Positions 38,651-50,400 of a stretch of 64,000 bases of DNA are shown here, one piece after another. The stretch lies in the NCBI GenBank assembly GCA_943735955.1, contig OX030957.1:8028757-8092756 (forward strand). Reading direction: 5' to 3'. The first letter of the stretch is position 1. Each line of letters starts with the position of its first letter. The notes beneath the pieces were generated by a model. The model saw only the letters and a program-made list of their open reading frames with translations. It had not been told where the DNA came from and ran no database searches. Source of the DNA: Piscicola geometra (Eukaryota; Annelida; Clitellata; Hirudinida; Piscicolidae). A program made the position numbers and the translations under genes.

Positions 38651-39371
38651 CTGAACTCTTTTTCTCACTTCTCTGGAGCACTCAGCACACGTGACCACCA
38701 AGCAGCAGCATCCCTTGAAGCTCTCATTTACTTCTGCATAGATGCGAAAGTTAAAGACATATCCTAGTCAGCATCGTAAGAGACAATATGTCTTGAGTGG
38801 GTGGTGGAGAAACTATTGGAAACGTCTGAGCTTGTCTTCTGGTGTCTTGTAATTGAAAAGAGTATTTTGAATGTAGCAATACTATTATATGATAAATGTG
38901 TGGAACAGAATATTACATATCAGCACTCAACTACATTGACCGATTTCAGGTGTCTGTAGCAGTTGTCAGAAAGGCTTTCATAGAAGCAACTATTTGCGCA
39001 GATCGTTGTAGCACTTCCTCCGTTTCACTAATGGTTCAATAAATAAATGTATGAAATATAGAAGAACATATCATACTAAATATATATAAAGTATGTGTCA
39101 ATTACGCGTGTCACCTTTCAATTTGAAGCCTCACATGGGGTGGAGAGATCTTGTTAATCCTCGGACACTACTCACTGCCACATCACAAGATCCCCTGGCT
39201 CGAGCAGGCCTTGCTTGCCTATATAAGCGAAGAGTTGGAAACTGAGAACTATTAGATAACACACGATTCAGAAAAATATTTCGTAATAACTTGTTGTGAT
39301 AACCTGAAACATTAGATTTCTTTTGACGCTGAATACACGGAAAAATATTCACTTTAAAGTTGCTTATTAGT

Positions 39372-42300
39372 ATGGATTCGATTCTCGTTCAATGGGTAAG
39401 CAGTTTTTTCCAGTTATTTTTTTCGTTAATAAGGTTTTTAACATTTATAAACTTTCAAATTCCTTTATTGAAAACTTAAATGCTGCCTTCGACAGATGGG
39501 CAAGATGTGCAAGGGAGAAGTGGCCTCAGTTGAAGAGCTCAGAGATGGAGGTCTGCTGCTTCAGATGCTCGACAAAATGTTAGTCCTCTACTTTTACTGT
39601 TTAGTTCTTTATTTAAAAAAATATTAATTGAAGAAATATCTTAGTTTAAAACATTTTCACGAAGAAGCATTTTCAAGGATTGACTTTTCCACTTCTCAGA
39701 AACCCTATAGAGTACACCAGTCTCACGGGAAAGCGACACAAAGAGACAGGTCTTAGAAGGGTGCTCAAAAAACTAGAATGTCAGTTCTCTTTCCCTTTAA
39801 ACCATTTTTGAATAATTTAAAATGCTGAATTAACTGAAAAATCGTGAAATAATTTCCAAGTTTTTTGTAGCGGACAGATTAAACGCGTGGATGGTTTAGT
39901 GAAAACTATCCAAACTTCCCTACAGGCAGATTCAAGGTGGATTTGAATCACATCCAAGTTGACAGAGCTGTGGAGGGGGATGATGCAGAACTGCAAAAGG
40001 TCAGTCTCCACTGAATAAATATATCTTGAGCATGTAAACTTAGTAGTTAAAAAATATTTTAATATTGAATCTTATTGAATGTAGAAAACTTGCGCTATTT
40101 CAAAAAGTCTTTTCATTTTAAATCTAAAACAAAATTTATCTTTCAGATGACAGTGCTGGTGTTGTTAGCAGGTCTTCTGAGCGATGAGGGCTTGCAGTAC
40201 AGGACGGCAATAAGAGAATTCAGTGCTGTGGAGCAGACGAAGGCGAGAAACCTCATAAGAAAGGCCATGCAGCCCCACATGCACCTGGAGGAGTGCTCCA
40301 TAGACTGGAGTTTTGAGGGCCTCTCTCAAGAGAAGTGCCGATGGAACCACACTGAGTCTCCATGCAACCACCTTGCCTCGCCCATCTCTCTGACTCCCCC
40401 TTCTCTCGTCAAAACACTCTTCACCGACTCTCCTTCTTCCTTCTTCACACCTAAAAACCTTGCCCACACAGAAAAGGTAGTGCTTTTTTATACTCTATTT
40501 GTGCTTTCAACTGAAACACCACTTAAAATGTGTTTTAATAACCACCAGTTATGTTATTTTGAATACCTTTGCAAATTATTTCAACCCAGAAACCGACGAT
40601 CTGCGCCAAGCTGACAGCAGCGAAGTCTGTCTTGAAGACTGAGAAGCGCATTCGTAGCGAGAGAGAGAGTGAGTTGATTGCGATGGAAGAGGTCGTGATG
40701 AAGCAGGAAGAGCAGCTGCGGAGGCTGGAGACTTCGTTGAGGGAGATGGAAAGGTCGAAGATCAACGAGATACAGTGTCTCACGAAGCAGATTTCAGAAC
40801 TGCAGACTGAACAACTTGCATCTGAACAAACTCTCGAGACCGCCAAAGAAAGGTATTTTGCTTTCGAGAATGTCGTGTGGTCCTGTTTTAACATTTTTTC
40901 TTGGAAATTCGTAATTTAAAAAACAGACTTTTCACAAAAGCTAATTAATCTTGCAGAGAAAAACAGGCTTTGAGAGAGTTAAGTGGAACTAAAGACAAGA
41001 ACGATTTTTTAGAAAAGCACAACGATGAACTGCTCGAGGAGAACAAGGACTTGCACAACTTCTCTTCTTCACAACGCCTGCAACTGCACTCCCTCACCTC
41101 CCAACTCTCCTCCATCACTCTCTTCATCCAGCCCCTCACGGTTTGTTGCTTCTATGTGCTTGCGTGTTTGTATGATTGTGTGTTTGTTTGCTTGTATGCT
41201 TGTGTGTTTATGCGCTTGTGTGTTTGTGTGATTGATTCATTCATTGGAAAACACATGTGCATTGAGTGTGTGAATTTCTTGCAGAATGAGTTGAAAGTGA
41301 AGAGTGTGGAGCTGGAAGGACTGAAGCTGGAAACACAGGCACTGCGGAAGGAGCTGCAGGAAAGCTCTGAGATGTATGAGAACAAGTTGCGAGACTTGAA
41401 GGAGAGACTCGACAAGAGTACGTTTTATGTGACATCTACTCCATTGCATGCTGCAAACACATTCAAGTGCCCTTTCAACTAAAGACTAAACTCAAATCGA
41501 ACTTTTCGAAACTCGAACTATTACATTTGAGTTCGAATCTCATTTTTTCTTCCAAAAACTCTGCAGGCGTTAGCGTGGATGAGGGCGAGTGTTGGGGAGA
41601 TGTGGTGGAAAAGAATCTGAAGGAGGAGATTGAGGAGCTGCAAGAAAAGATGGAAGCTCAGTGTGAGAAAGTGATGTTGTTGGAAGGAGACAAAGAGAGA
41701 TTGGAAGACAGAGTGGTTTTGATGGAAAAAGAGAAAGAAAAACTGCGAGAAGAAAACATTTTCTTGAGAGAATCGTTAGAGAAAAAAAAAGCTTTAGAAA
41801 AAAAACTGGAAATTTTATGTCTAGAAAAAAGAGTTACCGAAAAAAAACTAAATGATCTGGAAGAGAGGAATTCATGTATGGAAAAAGAGAATTTACAGTT
41901 GAAGAAAGAGAAAGAACGGCTGGAATGGGAAGTGGTTGGAGCTGCAAGGAGACAGACTATGAAGACGATTGCACAAGACTTTCTCCACGTTGAGGTGAAT
42001 GAAATAGATTTAAAATTCATATAATTGTTATCTCATTTTATAACTAGAAAATTTTGAAGATAAATTGAAATAAATTAACTATTATTTGTTTCAAAGGAGG
42101 CAAAAAAATTGACGATGGAGCACTTTGGAGAGAACAAAGTTCAAACAGACTGCCGTCAAACGAAAGAAAAGGAATCAGTCAGCCTTGAATTCAAAAAACT
42201 TCATTCTGAGAACCAACTGAACAGAAATAAAGAGTTGAAGAAAGTTAATTTTAATTCGACTTCAAGAGACATTCATAACGTGAACAGCATGATGACTCTA

Positions 42301-43161
42301 CCCTCAAGCAAGCGAAACATCTCTGAAAATCTCCAAAAGTTTGAAGCGGTCTTATCAAGGTCTTGTGAACTTTCATTCAACATGCAAACTTTTCTGAACG
42401 GAAACAATAAAGGAAATGACAGTGGTTTGGAAGAAATATATGAGAGTGTTGAACATGCGAGGTTCTCAACCACGCTTTCCAACCTGCAAAACACCGTGTC
42501 GAAAATATGCACGGAAAATAAGTTGCTGGAGAAGATGATGAACGAAGAGAAAGAAGAAAACGTGAGATTGAAAGACGAACACCTTCGAGTCAGACACCAG
42601 GCCGACCTCTCAGAGCACAAGTTGCAAGAGTACAAGCAAAAGCTGAGACGTATGGAAAGACAAAGCAAGCACCTGATAAGTTTCTACGAAGTGAGGGAGA
42701 TGGAGGCGGTCAAGAGACTGGCAGAGCAGTGTGAGGACCTGCAGACCTCTCTCCAGCACGACCTCTTCCTCAGCATCAGACATCTCAAGGAAGTCTCTGA
42801 AGCTTCCGCCGTTCAATTGCAGTTCGCCAAGGCCTCAAATCAACTCCTGCAAAAAGTTTGTTTCTGAAATTTCTTTTCAAACTTTCATTGTGTTCCATTT
42901 GTTAAATAGGATGCAAAATTAAAATTATTAAATTATTAAATTACTAAATTTAACAGCTTCAATAGTTTCCATCCAATGAGCTTACATATGCACTTATTTG
43001 GAATATTTATGTGTTTAAAAATTATTCATAACTTTAAACTTTTTTTTTTCAAGGAAGTGAAGCTATTGAATGAAGAAATTGAAAAGTTGAAGATTAAGGC
43101 AGAGGTAGCAAGTGGCAAGAGAAACAAATGCTTCAAATTTCGAAAATTTATTATTTCTTGA
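39372..43161 (+). CDS. HOOK-domain coiled-coil protein, NuMA/LIN-5-like
   Basis: Eleven exons: 39372-39395, 39496-39578, 39700-39779, 39926-39999, 40147-40476, 40590-40852, 40957-41140, 41285-41417, 41567-41994, 42097-42855, 43054-43161. All junctions are GT-AG with matching phases, total 2466 nt, 821 codons plus stop. Residues 1 to about 140 fit a HOOK-like (calponin-homology-derived) domain: ILVQW, DGGLLLQMLDKINPIEYTSL, and DDAELQKMTVLVLLAGLLSD, the last close to NuMA's LELAKMTMLLLYHS. After a Ser/Pro linker a heptad-rich coiled coil runs nearly to the end (for example LREMERSKINEIQCLTKQIS). NuMA, Mud and LIN-5 bind dynein through this domain and position spindles with LGN and Galpha-i. Human NuMA is over 2000 residues; here the C-terminal LGN- and microtubule-binding parts are not seen. 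The last exon might splice onward at GAG|GTAGCA. HOOK or Spindly-type proteins are alternatives. Confidence 0.65.
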
Positions 43162-44451
43162 CTCTCTTTCGATTAATTTATTTATTTCTTTCTTATTGTA
43201 AAAAAGTAAGAAGAAAATGTAACAATAATTTTTGTAAATTATTAGTTTTTAATCTCCTTAAATTCTTGAGATCAACATTCTGAGATATACGAAAGGTTTT
43301 TGTATTATGGGAAAGTATTTATTGAAAAATTACTATATTCTAATAATAAATTGACAGATATTTTTTCAATGGTCTCTTCTTAATTGATGTTTGTTCACCC
43401 CACATTCACCCCGGAATGAGTGATTGGTTAAATTAAGATATATCGAAGTTGGAAGTTTTAAACAAGCAAAATATATTTATCAAATTTAATTTTCTTTTTT
43501 TTTATTCCAAAATTTTTTAATCTGCTCTTGTCTTACAAAGTTAACTGTTAATGATGAATATGTTACGGGGTGTATGTGATAACGGCTGAATTGGTTCCGA
43601 AGGAAACTGACTGCATCCTGCATTTGATTCATTGATGACTCTACAGGGCAAAGCCATTTATCTACATTCCAAATCGGATTCACTGGATTCGGATCTTCCA
43701 CTATTGACAATAGCATCGAAGTGCGTTATTAAAGTATCTTTGAGGGACTCAAGAAGCTACTCAAACATTTTATTTCGCAAACTTCCAACAAATATCCACT
43801 GAAATACTTATTTCGACAACAAGGATTACAAAATATTTTCATTAAAATAATTTTTATGATATTTACAAAATTAACTCAAATATTGTTTTAAAATAAATTC
43901 ATTGAAAAAGAATTCCTATAAAATGACAATGGATCACGGGTAAGCTTAAATAGCTCTTCATAAGTCCAGTAAAATAGACCGTTTGTGAAAAAGAACGGGC
44001 AAGATTTAGTGCTACTGGTTATAAAAATAGGTAATCTTTGCAAAAATAATATTCTAATGTGACTTACATGGAAGTGTGCTTGAGATATGTGAGAGGTGAA
44101 TCGCGAAAAGGTAACAAAATATCACAAAAGCTTCTGACGACACTGACGTGCACATGACATACATCTTCAAACACGAACGAGGTCCTTGGGTGGAGAAGTG
44201 AAGGTAGATGGATCGATTCAAATTTAATTAATGGCTTGATTGGTGGAGGTGGTAGAGGAAATTAGTTGGATCAAATGGTTCTTCGTGAAAGAAACTCGAT
44301 TTGAACGGTGCGCAAATCAATTTTACTCTTAAGTAAATTGCCTTGAAAGCATTTTCTAAAAGTTATTTTTATTTAATTCATTTAATGCTTGATGCCTTAA
44401 AACATCTTTTAGCATTATTAAATACGCCTTAAAAACACTTAACAAGCAGAC
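43162..44451. other. Convergent spacer between NuMA-like and DDR-like genes
   Basis: AT-rich. It includes a minus-strand open frame at 43486-43716, listed separately. No tyrosine-kinase coding sequence is seen, which matters for the DDR-like gene that ends at 44452. Confidence 0.5.
43486..43716 (-). CDS. Open frame or terminal exon of unknown identity
   Basis: 76 codons with balanced composition, for example PNPVNPIWNVDKWLCPVESS and QMQDAVSFLRNQFSRYHIHP. An AG acceptor (TCAATAG) lies just after the ATG, so it could instead be a 3' terminal exon. It lies downstream of the DDR-like gene on the same strand, but I find no evidence that they are joined. No family recognised. Confidence 0.25.
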   Translation of the reverse strand: MLLSIVEDPNPVNPIWNVDKWLCPVESSMNQMQDAVSFLRNQFSRYHIHPVTYSSLTVNFVRQEQIKKFWNKKKEN

Positions 44452-47400
44452 TTAAGTATCGAAATTATAAAAGTTTTGCACTAGTTGTATTTTCTCATTC
44501 AAATCGCTCTTTTCATTAGACGTACCGCAATGTTTAAAATAATCATTTCCATGCTTTTCATTTCCTTTAAAACTCTCTTCACAACCCGACAAGACTCTGT
44601 TGTGTGCATTGATGGGCTGCAGGGCTGTTGCAGAGATGGGGAGGATGATGTGAGACTTGGGTGGGTAGTGCTTTCTAGTGGAGGTTCGAATGCCGGCAGG
44701 AGAATTATAGTTGTAGGAGGAATCGTTGTTTATTTTGTAGTTGTTGAAGTCTTTGTTGATGGTGCTGGTGTAGTAGGAGTGGTTGAGGAGGTAGTTGGCC
44801 ACTGCGTAATCGTAACTGCCACCGTCGTTGTGGTAAATTGGTTTGGAGAATGAGAACTTTTTCTCCCGTTCATTTCGACCCCTCAAGGTGCAAGGAGTTT
44901 GCTTCTGCGTCCATCTGCCCTCACTGAACTGGTCCAAAGTGCTGTACAGGCTGTAGAGGTTGTTGGAGTTGTTGTTGTTGTTGAAGTTGTTGTTGTTGGA
45001 GTTGTTGTTGGAGTTATTGTTGGAGTTGTTGTAGGAGTTGTTGTTGTTGTTGAGGCTGGAGTTGTTGTTGTTGGAGTTGTTGTTAGAAAGTTCAGAAATT
45101 ATGCAGTCATCTGAAGCTTTAAGGTCCGTCTTGTCTCCAGAGTTTTTTGCCGTTTTCTCATGCAACATCACGGGATTATCGTTGGGAGCTGAGAGAGCAC
45201 TGCTGTCGGTGGTTGTGGACGTTGCAGCTGGTAGGAGTGTTCCGTTGCTGTTGTAGTTGTTTTCAGTTTTGTTCTCGTTGCTTTTGTTGTTTGAATCGCT
45301 GGATTTGTCTAGTAAGTAGTGCGGGATGGAGACTAGAATTGAGGATTTGTTGCTGGGAGTTGGTTGTAGGAAGGGATTCAGAGAAAAACCTGGTTGGATT
45401 GTCGTCTTGCTTTATTAAAAATGCGCTAAAACATGGAAATCTCCATGCTTTCATAATCAGATTTAAAAGTATTTTTTTGAAATTGGCGTTTTCCATTTGA
45501 AATGGCTGCTGTTTGGAGGCATATACACACGTAAGCCACATTAATCCTCATTTTCTTTTATGCGCTTTTTTAAGAGCCGGTTGACATAAAACTATTTAAG
45601 AAGCTACTTTAAAAGTTGTTTTTAAATTTAATTGTAAAAAAAGTAGGTGAGTAACACAGTAAAAAAACTGTCAAAAAAATTTAAAATTCAAAACTTAAAT
45701 TCTAATCTCACAGTTTTTCTTTTTGAGGAGGAGAAGGAATGCGATTGAGAAGGTGAAGAGACAGGCGACCGAAAGCACTCCAATCATCACACCAATGTAC
45801 ACGTCAGAGCCTGAAACTGCGTCTGAATTCATGTATTACAACGTCTCAATACATGCTTTTGAACTAATAATTTTGAAGGGAAAATTAGAACAAATTAAAT
45901 TTTTTATTAAATTTTGTATTAAATTTTATTAAATTGTAGTAATAATTGGAGCTTGAAATGAATGTTTTGAAAAAACAATCTTCTAAATAATTTTAAAATA
46001 ATCGAATTCTAAATAAGTTAATTTTAAAAAGACCGCGTTACACCATACCATTTGTTAGAACGGCACTATGACTGTTGTTGTCGTTGTAGAAGTAGTTGTA
46101 GTAGAGCATTTCTGTCTCGTTGTTATCCTCTCTGTAGAATTCCTCCTGCTTTTCATGCTTGTTCGCCTCTACGTTGATGTTGGTTGCTCCTCCTTCCAAA
46201 GGTCCGCTGATCGTCAGGTTGGCTGGGACTGAAAGGGTTTCGTGGAGTTCTGAGTTAGTAATGAACTTTTGTATAAGAAAGTTTGAGAGAAATGTTTTAG
46301 AATGACTCACATGATGAAAAGTGAACTTCACTGAGCAGCAGCCACAAGTCTCCAAACCACAAAGTGACCTTCACGAAGCTGCCTACCTCCCCTTGCAAAT
46401 CCATCTCCACCCATCTGGCTCTCTCATTCTTCCAGGACTGGTGGTTAGAAAAATTCATTTCATGCCTGGCGCGCCATTCTTGAGCCTCAAACGCAAATTC
46501 AACTCGACAGTTTGAGAACACTCGGATTCTGCGTGACTGATCATTGTTCACGTGCAGACGAACGCTGCTGAAGTTTCGCGGACCGTCAAACTTGAAAGTG
46601 ATCACCACTGCATCATCGTCTGTCATCGGCTCGCTCGTCTTCAAAAAGCCTAGATGCTCGCCTTGTGGAGGATTGTCGTTGTAGTAGCGGAAAAGATCGT
46701 GAGAGTCTTTGTTTCCGCGGAACTTTCGATTTCTTGCATGCATCGTTTCCATCAACTTCTCTTCAAAAACATCCATGTTTGCCTTCGAGTCTTGCCTTGC
46801 ACCATCGAGGTTAACCCTCTCGAAGAAACTTTTCTTCTTCCACCCAACCCACTCCACCCCTCCATTCCTCAAATTCCAACGGCCAATCTTCTCATCAACC
46901 AGCTGACCGAGACCTCCCCTCATCCATCCATCAACCACTTCGCCATCGTATCCTTCGTCTTTCAGCTGAATCCTCTTGTTCATCGCTTGCCCCAATGGAA
47001 AATCATAAGAGATGAGTCCTTCTGTGTGGGTTCAAGGCATTTAGTGCATCTTAAATTGTTTTTTTGTTGTTATAAATGAATGAAATACCAAACAAATTGG
47101 TCACTAAAATCTAAAACTAAAAGTTTTTAATTTTCCAAATATTTAAGAAGCAAAATAGGGCAAGTTTAATAGCACTGTTATTTTATATAAATCATTCAAA
47201 AAGTTTAATAGCATCATCATTTATAAATATAGCTTATTATCATTATACTATTTTTATATTCTTCTAGAATTTGTAGGCTGTAAATGTCGTATGTCAGCCA
47301 AGCATAAAAACACAACATTCTCCGAAAAGCACTTAGTTGATTTTAAGAAAACTTTTTTTTCCCCTAAAACGCTTTAATAGTTATAATATTTGCTAACAAT

Positions 47401-50400
47401 CCATTTTAAATTACTAGTGCTCTACTTTTTAAATTTATTAATTCAAATTTTACTGATGAAAAACTAGAATTTAACAATAGAATTAAAAAAAATTCTTATC
47501 GGGAATCTGAGCCCCGTTAAGCTCCAATTGTATTGAGTTTGCCACGAAAAACACGCTGAGAACAAATAATAATGGCCTTAAAAGTGACCACAAAAGTTTT
47601 GATGAGGCAAGAGACTGTCCTGAGTTGATGAATCGATCTGAAAAATTCTCCAAGGATATCAGATAAGTGCTTCTCTATAACTCATTGGTGTTCGCATCAA
47701 TAAGGTTAAATGATTGAACCACGACATTTCAACCTCTTCATGATTGAAACAGGGTTTGTTCCAAAATCACTCAGTTTGGACTGCAGTTATAGTTGTCTAT
47801 GAAAGCAAGACCAAAAGATTTCATTTTGACTAGTTCATTGTGTATTAGTACATTATGATAGTTTAGTAATTGACTTCAAGTGTTGTCGGTGCAAGAAGCT
47901 TTTCCAAAAAATAATATTACACATTTTGGCGTCAAATTAGCCTGGTCTCTAGGTGGGTGATTGGCTCAATTGTTCATTGCACTGGCTGTGACTTTATGTG
48001 TTCTTAGAAGACTTGATGGCTCAATCAGCACCAAAGTAAAGAGTTTCTAAGTGCTGTGTGAGTTCAATTCTAATGAGAAAACTCAATAATGGCGAGGTAC
48101 TTAAGCTGAATAGACCATGCGGCCTCGAGCCATCAGTCAATGAAAAAAGCGAAACAGAGTGATAGTTGAAGTCGTATTGGTTTTGAAAATACCACAGATG
48201 GTGAGTCTCAAGTTAAAAAGCTAAAATACTCAAAAGAAAATAAATTTTTTGAAAAACTTCATGGAATAGAATATGATTGAATCAAACTTTATTTATACTT
48301 AAATTTGAGATTATGCTAGATTAATAAACAGACACACTACTAAATAAAAATATATATAAATTTCCATGGGTTAACACGTTTTTATCTTATTTTTACCAGT
48401 ATTTTACTCTATTTACAAACACGTGCCAAACTTTGATCATAGAGATATGAGAAGAATTTATTCTTCAATGAGAATGTATTTGAAAACGCATTTATTTAAA
48501 AATACCTTTCAAAAGCATAAAATTACATTTTCTTGAATAATAAAAAAAAATGCCATAAATTAAAAATAGGCTAAAATTGTAAAAATATTATTTAATGAAA
48601 CAAAATCAAAAACTAAATCGACAACACATCAGGAAATCTTCGGCGATAACAGAGCAACGTCACGAACCTGTGTAGTTGCATCCGTATATCTCGACTCTCA
48701 GACACACAGACTTGGAGGCATGGTGTTCAGCGTGGTGGTCTGAGTGGAGATCAGGTAGGAGGGATTTGGTGGTGGGCACAAACCTCATCCTTCGGCAAAC
48801 GATCCAGGGCTCCAGGTCGTGCAACTCAGAAGTGTGTGTGTTGGAGTTGCCAGTCAGCACCTGTGGGAGGTGGTGTCGTTCTGAATTATCGGCTATCTCT
48901 TAAGAGGCTGCATTCGAGGGTTTTAGCATCGAATACATCAACAAAATCGCATGTTACGTCGCCATTTACGCATCGAAAGCATCAAGGAGGGTGTAAAACA
49001 GGGATTAAAGATGGCAAGAACACACTCAGGAGACTTTTCGTTCGTGTGTGAAGCTCGAATGCGACGAAGGCACTCGAAAATCTGCACTCAACAGCTCGGC
49101 TGACAAGCACACCACAAAGCCTCCACTAATTCCCTAACAGACACCGACAAATGAACATTACAGACCTCCAAATCTTTCTAAACTATCTTTAGTTCGTGTC
49201 ATGTTCGAGTTCATAGCGATTTGTGAATGGCCTTAAATGGTCTCAGTTTCAACACTTCAACTAGTAAATATCGTATTTGAAATCAAGCTTCAGTTCCATA
49301 TTTCTGCTTTTTTATTTTCACATTCACTTATTATTATTTACTTTTTATAATAAATAATTATATATTTTTTTTTATATAATGCACACACATTTTAAATTAA
49401 ACTTTTTAAAAATAATGTAAAAAAATTATAATTATAAATAGGCTTTACGTTCAAACAAAATGTTTTTTCAAGAATTTTGTGAGCAATTAGATGGAAAACC
49501 TTAAAAGTTTTAAAAATTTTGAAATAATTTCCAACTCTTTTTAGCATAATTTATTGCGAATGTATTTTGTGCGAGGCAAAAACTAGCACGTGTGAATCTT
49601 TACCCTTAAATTCCTTTGAATCCCACAAACGGCTCTTTACGACCCACGCCATTAGTGATTGCAGTATGAATTCAAAGTTTCTATCACCGAATGCAACAAC
49701 GTACATCGATTCAGTCCTAGCCACCCTTATTGCCCCATAACCCTACTTCCAAACCAATATTCTTCATTTTACTATCTTTTTATTTCACTTTCCCACCATT
49801 TCACTAGCGTTTCATTCGGCTATACTTTTTGATTGTGTTTTGATAATTTTATTTACAATCTTTATCGCCATTTAAATTGACAATCACCTTCTCTTTATGT
49901 CTCCAATTTCATTCCGAGGTGCCACAGGCTTACGACGACAAGGAAGAAACTCTTGAATATTCTTGAATATTCTGGTAACTTACAGACTTATTTAGCGTTA
50001 GAGGACAACTGTAAGGGTGTTTAATAACTTCTCTGAAGCATAAAGGCCAGTCTTTAAATCATGGGTATTCCCTTTTTGAGACTTGCACAAAAACAAAATT
50101 TAACTTTTGAAAGATTTTTTCCCTGCTGCTTGAATTTCATTTTCAAGTTCCTGAATTTTTTAGCAGAGTTATTAAGGAAGTGAAAAAGCGAGTTACGGAA
50201 TGCTGGGAGCTGAACAGACTTTTTGCATTAAACGCGTGTGCAGCCTCGTGATATTAAAGCTTTAGACACATTCATAAATAACTAAGATTTATAGACTATA
50301 TAGAGCTGTAAAATTAAAAAAATAAATAAATAAAGTACATAAAGTAGAAAAATATTTTAGCGTGAGGTCGTATATTAATTATATCTAACCACTATTAAAG

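Larger units (their letters stand above)
37567..39371. promoter_or_regulatory. Divergent region between kinesin and the NuMA-like gene
   Basis: 1.8 kb between two start codons on opposite strands. It contains a TA-rich palindromic stretch (38338-38398) and an ATC/ATA trinucleotide repeat (38525-38650). I see no coding sequence. Both promoters and 5' UTRs should be here. Confidence 0.4.
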
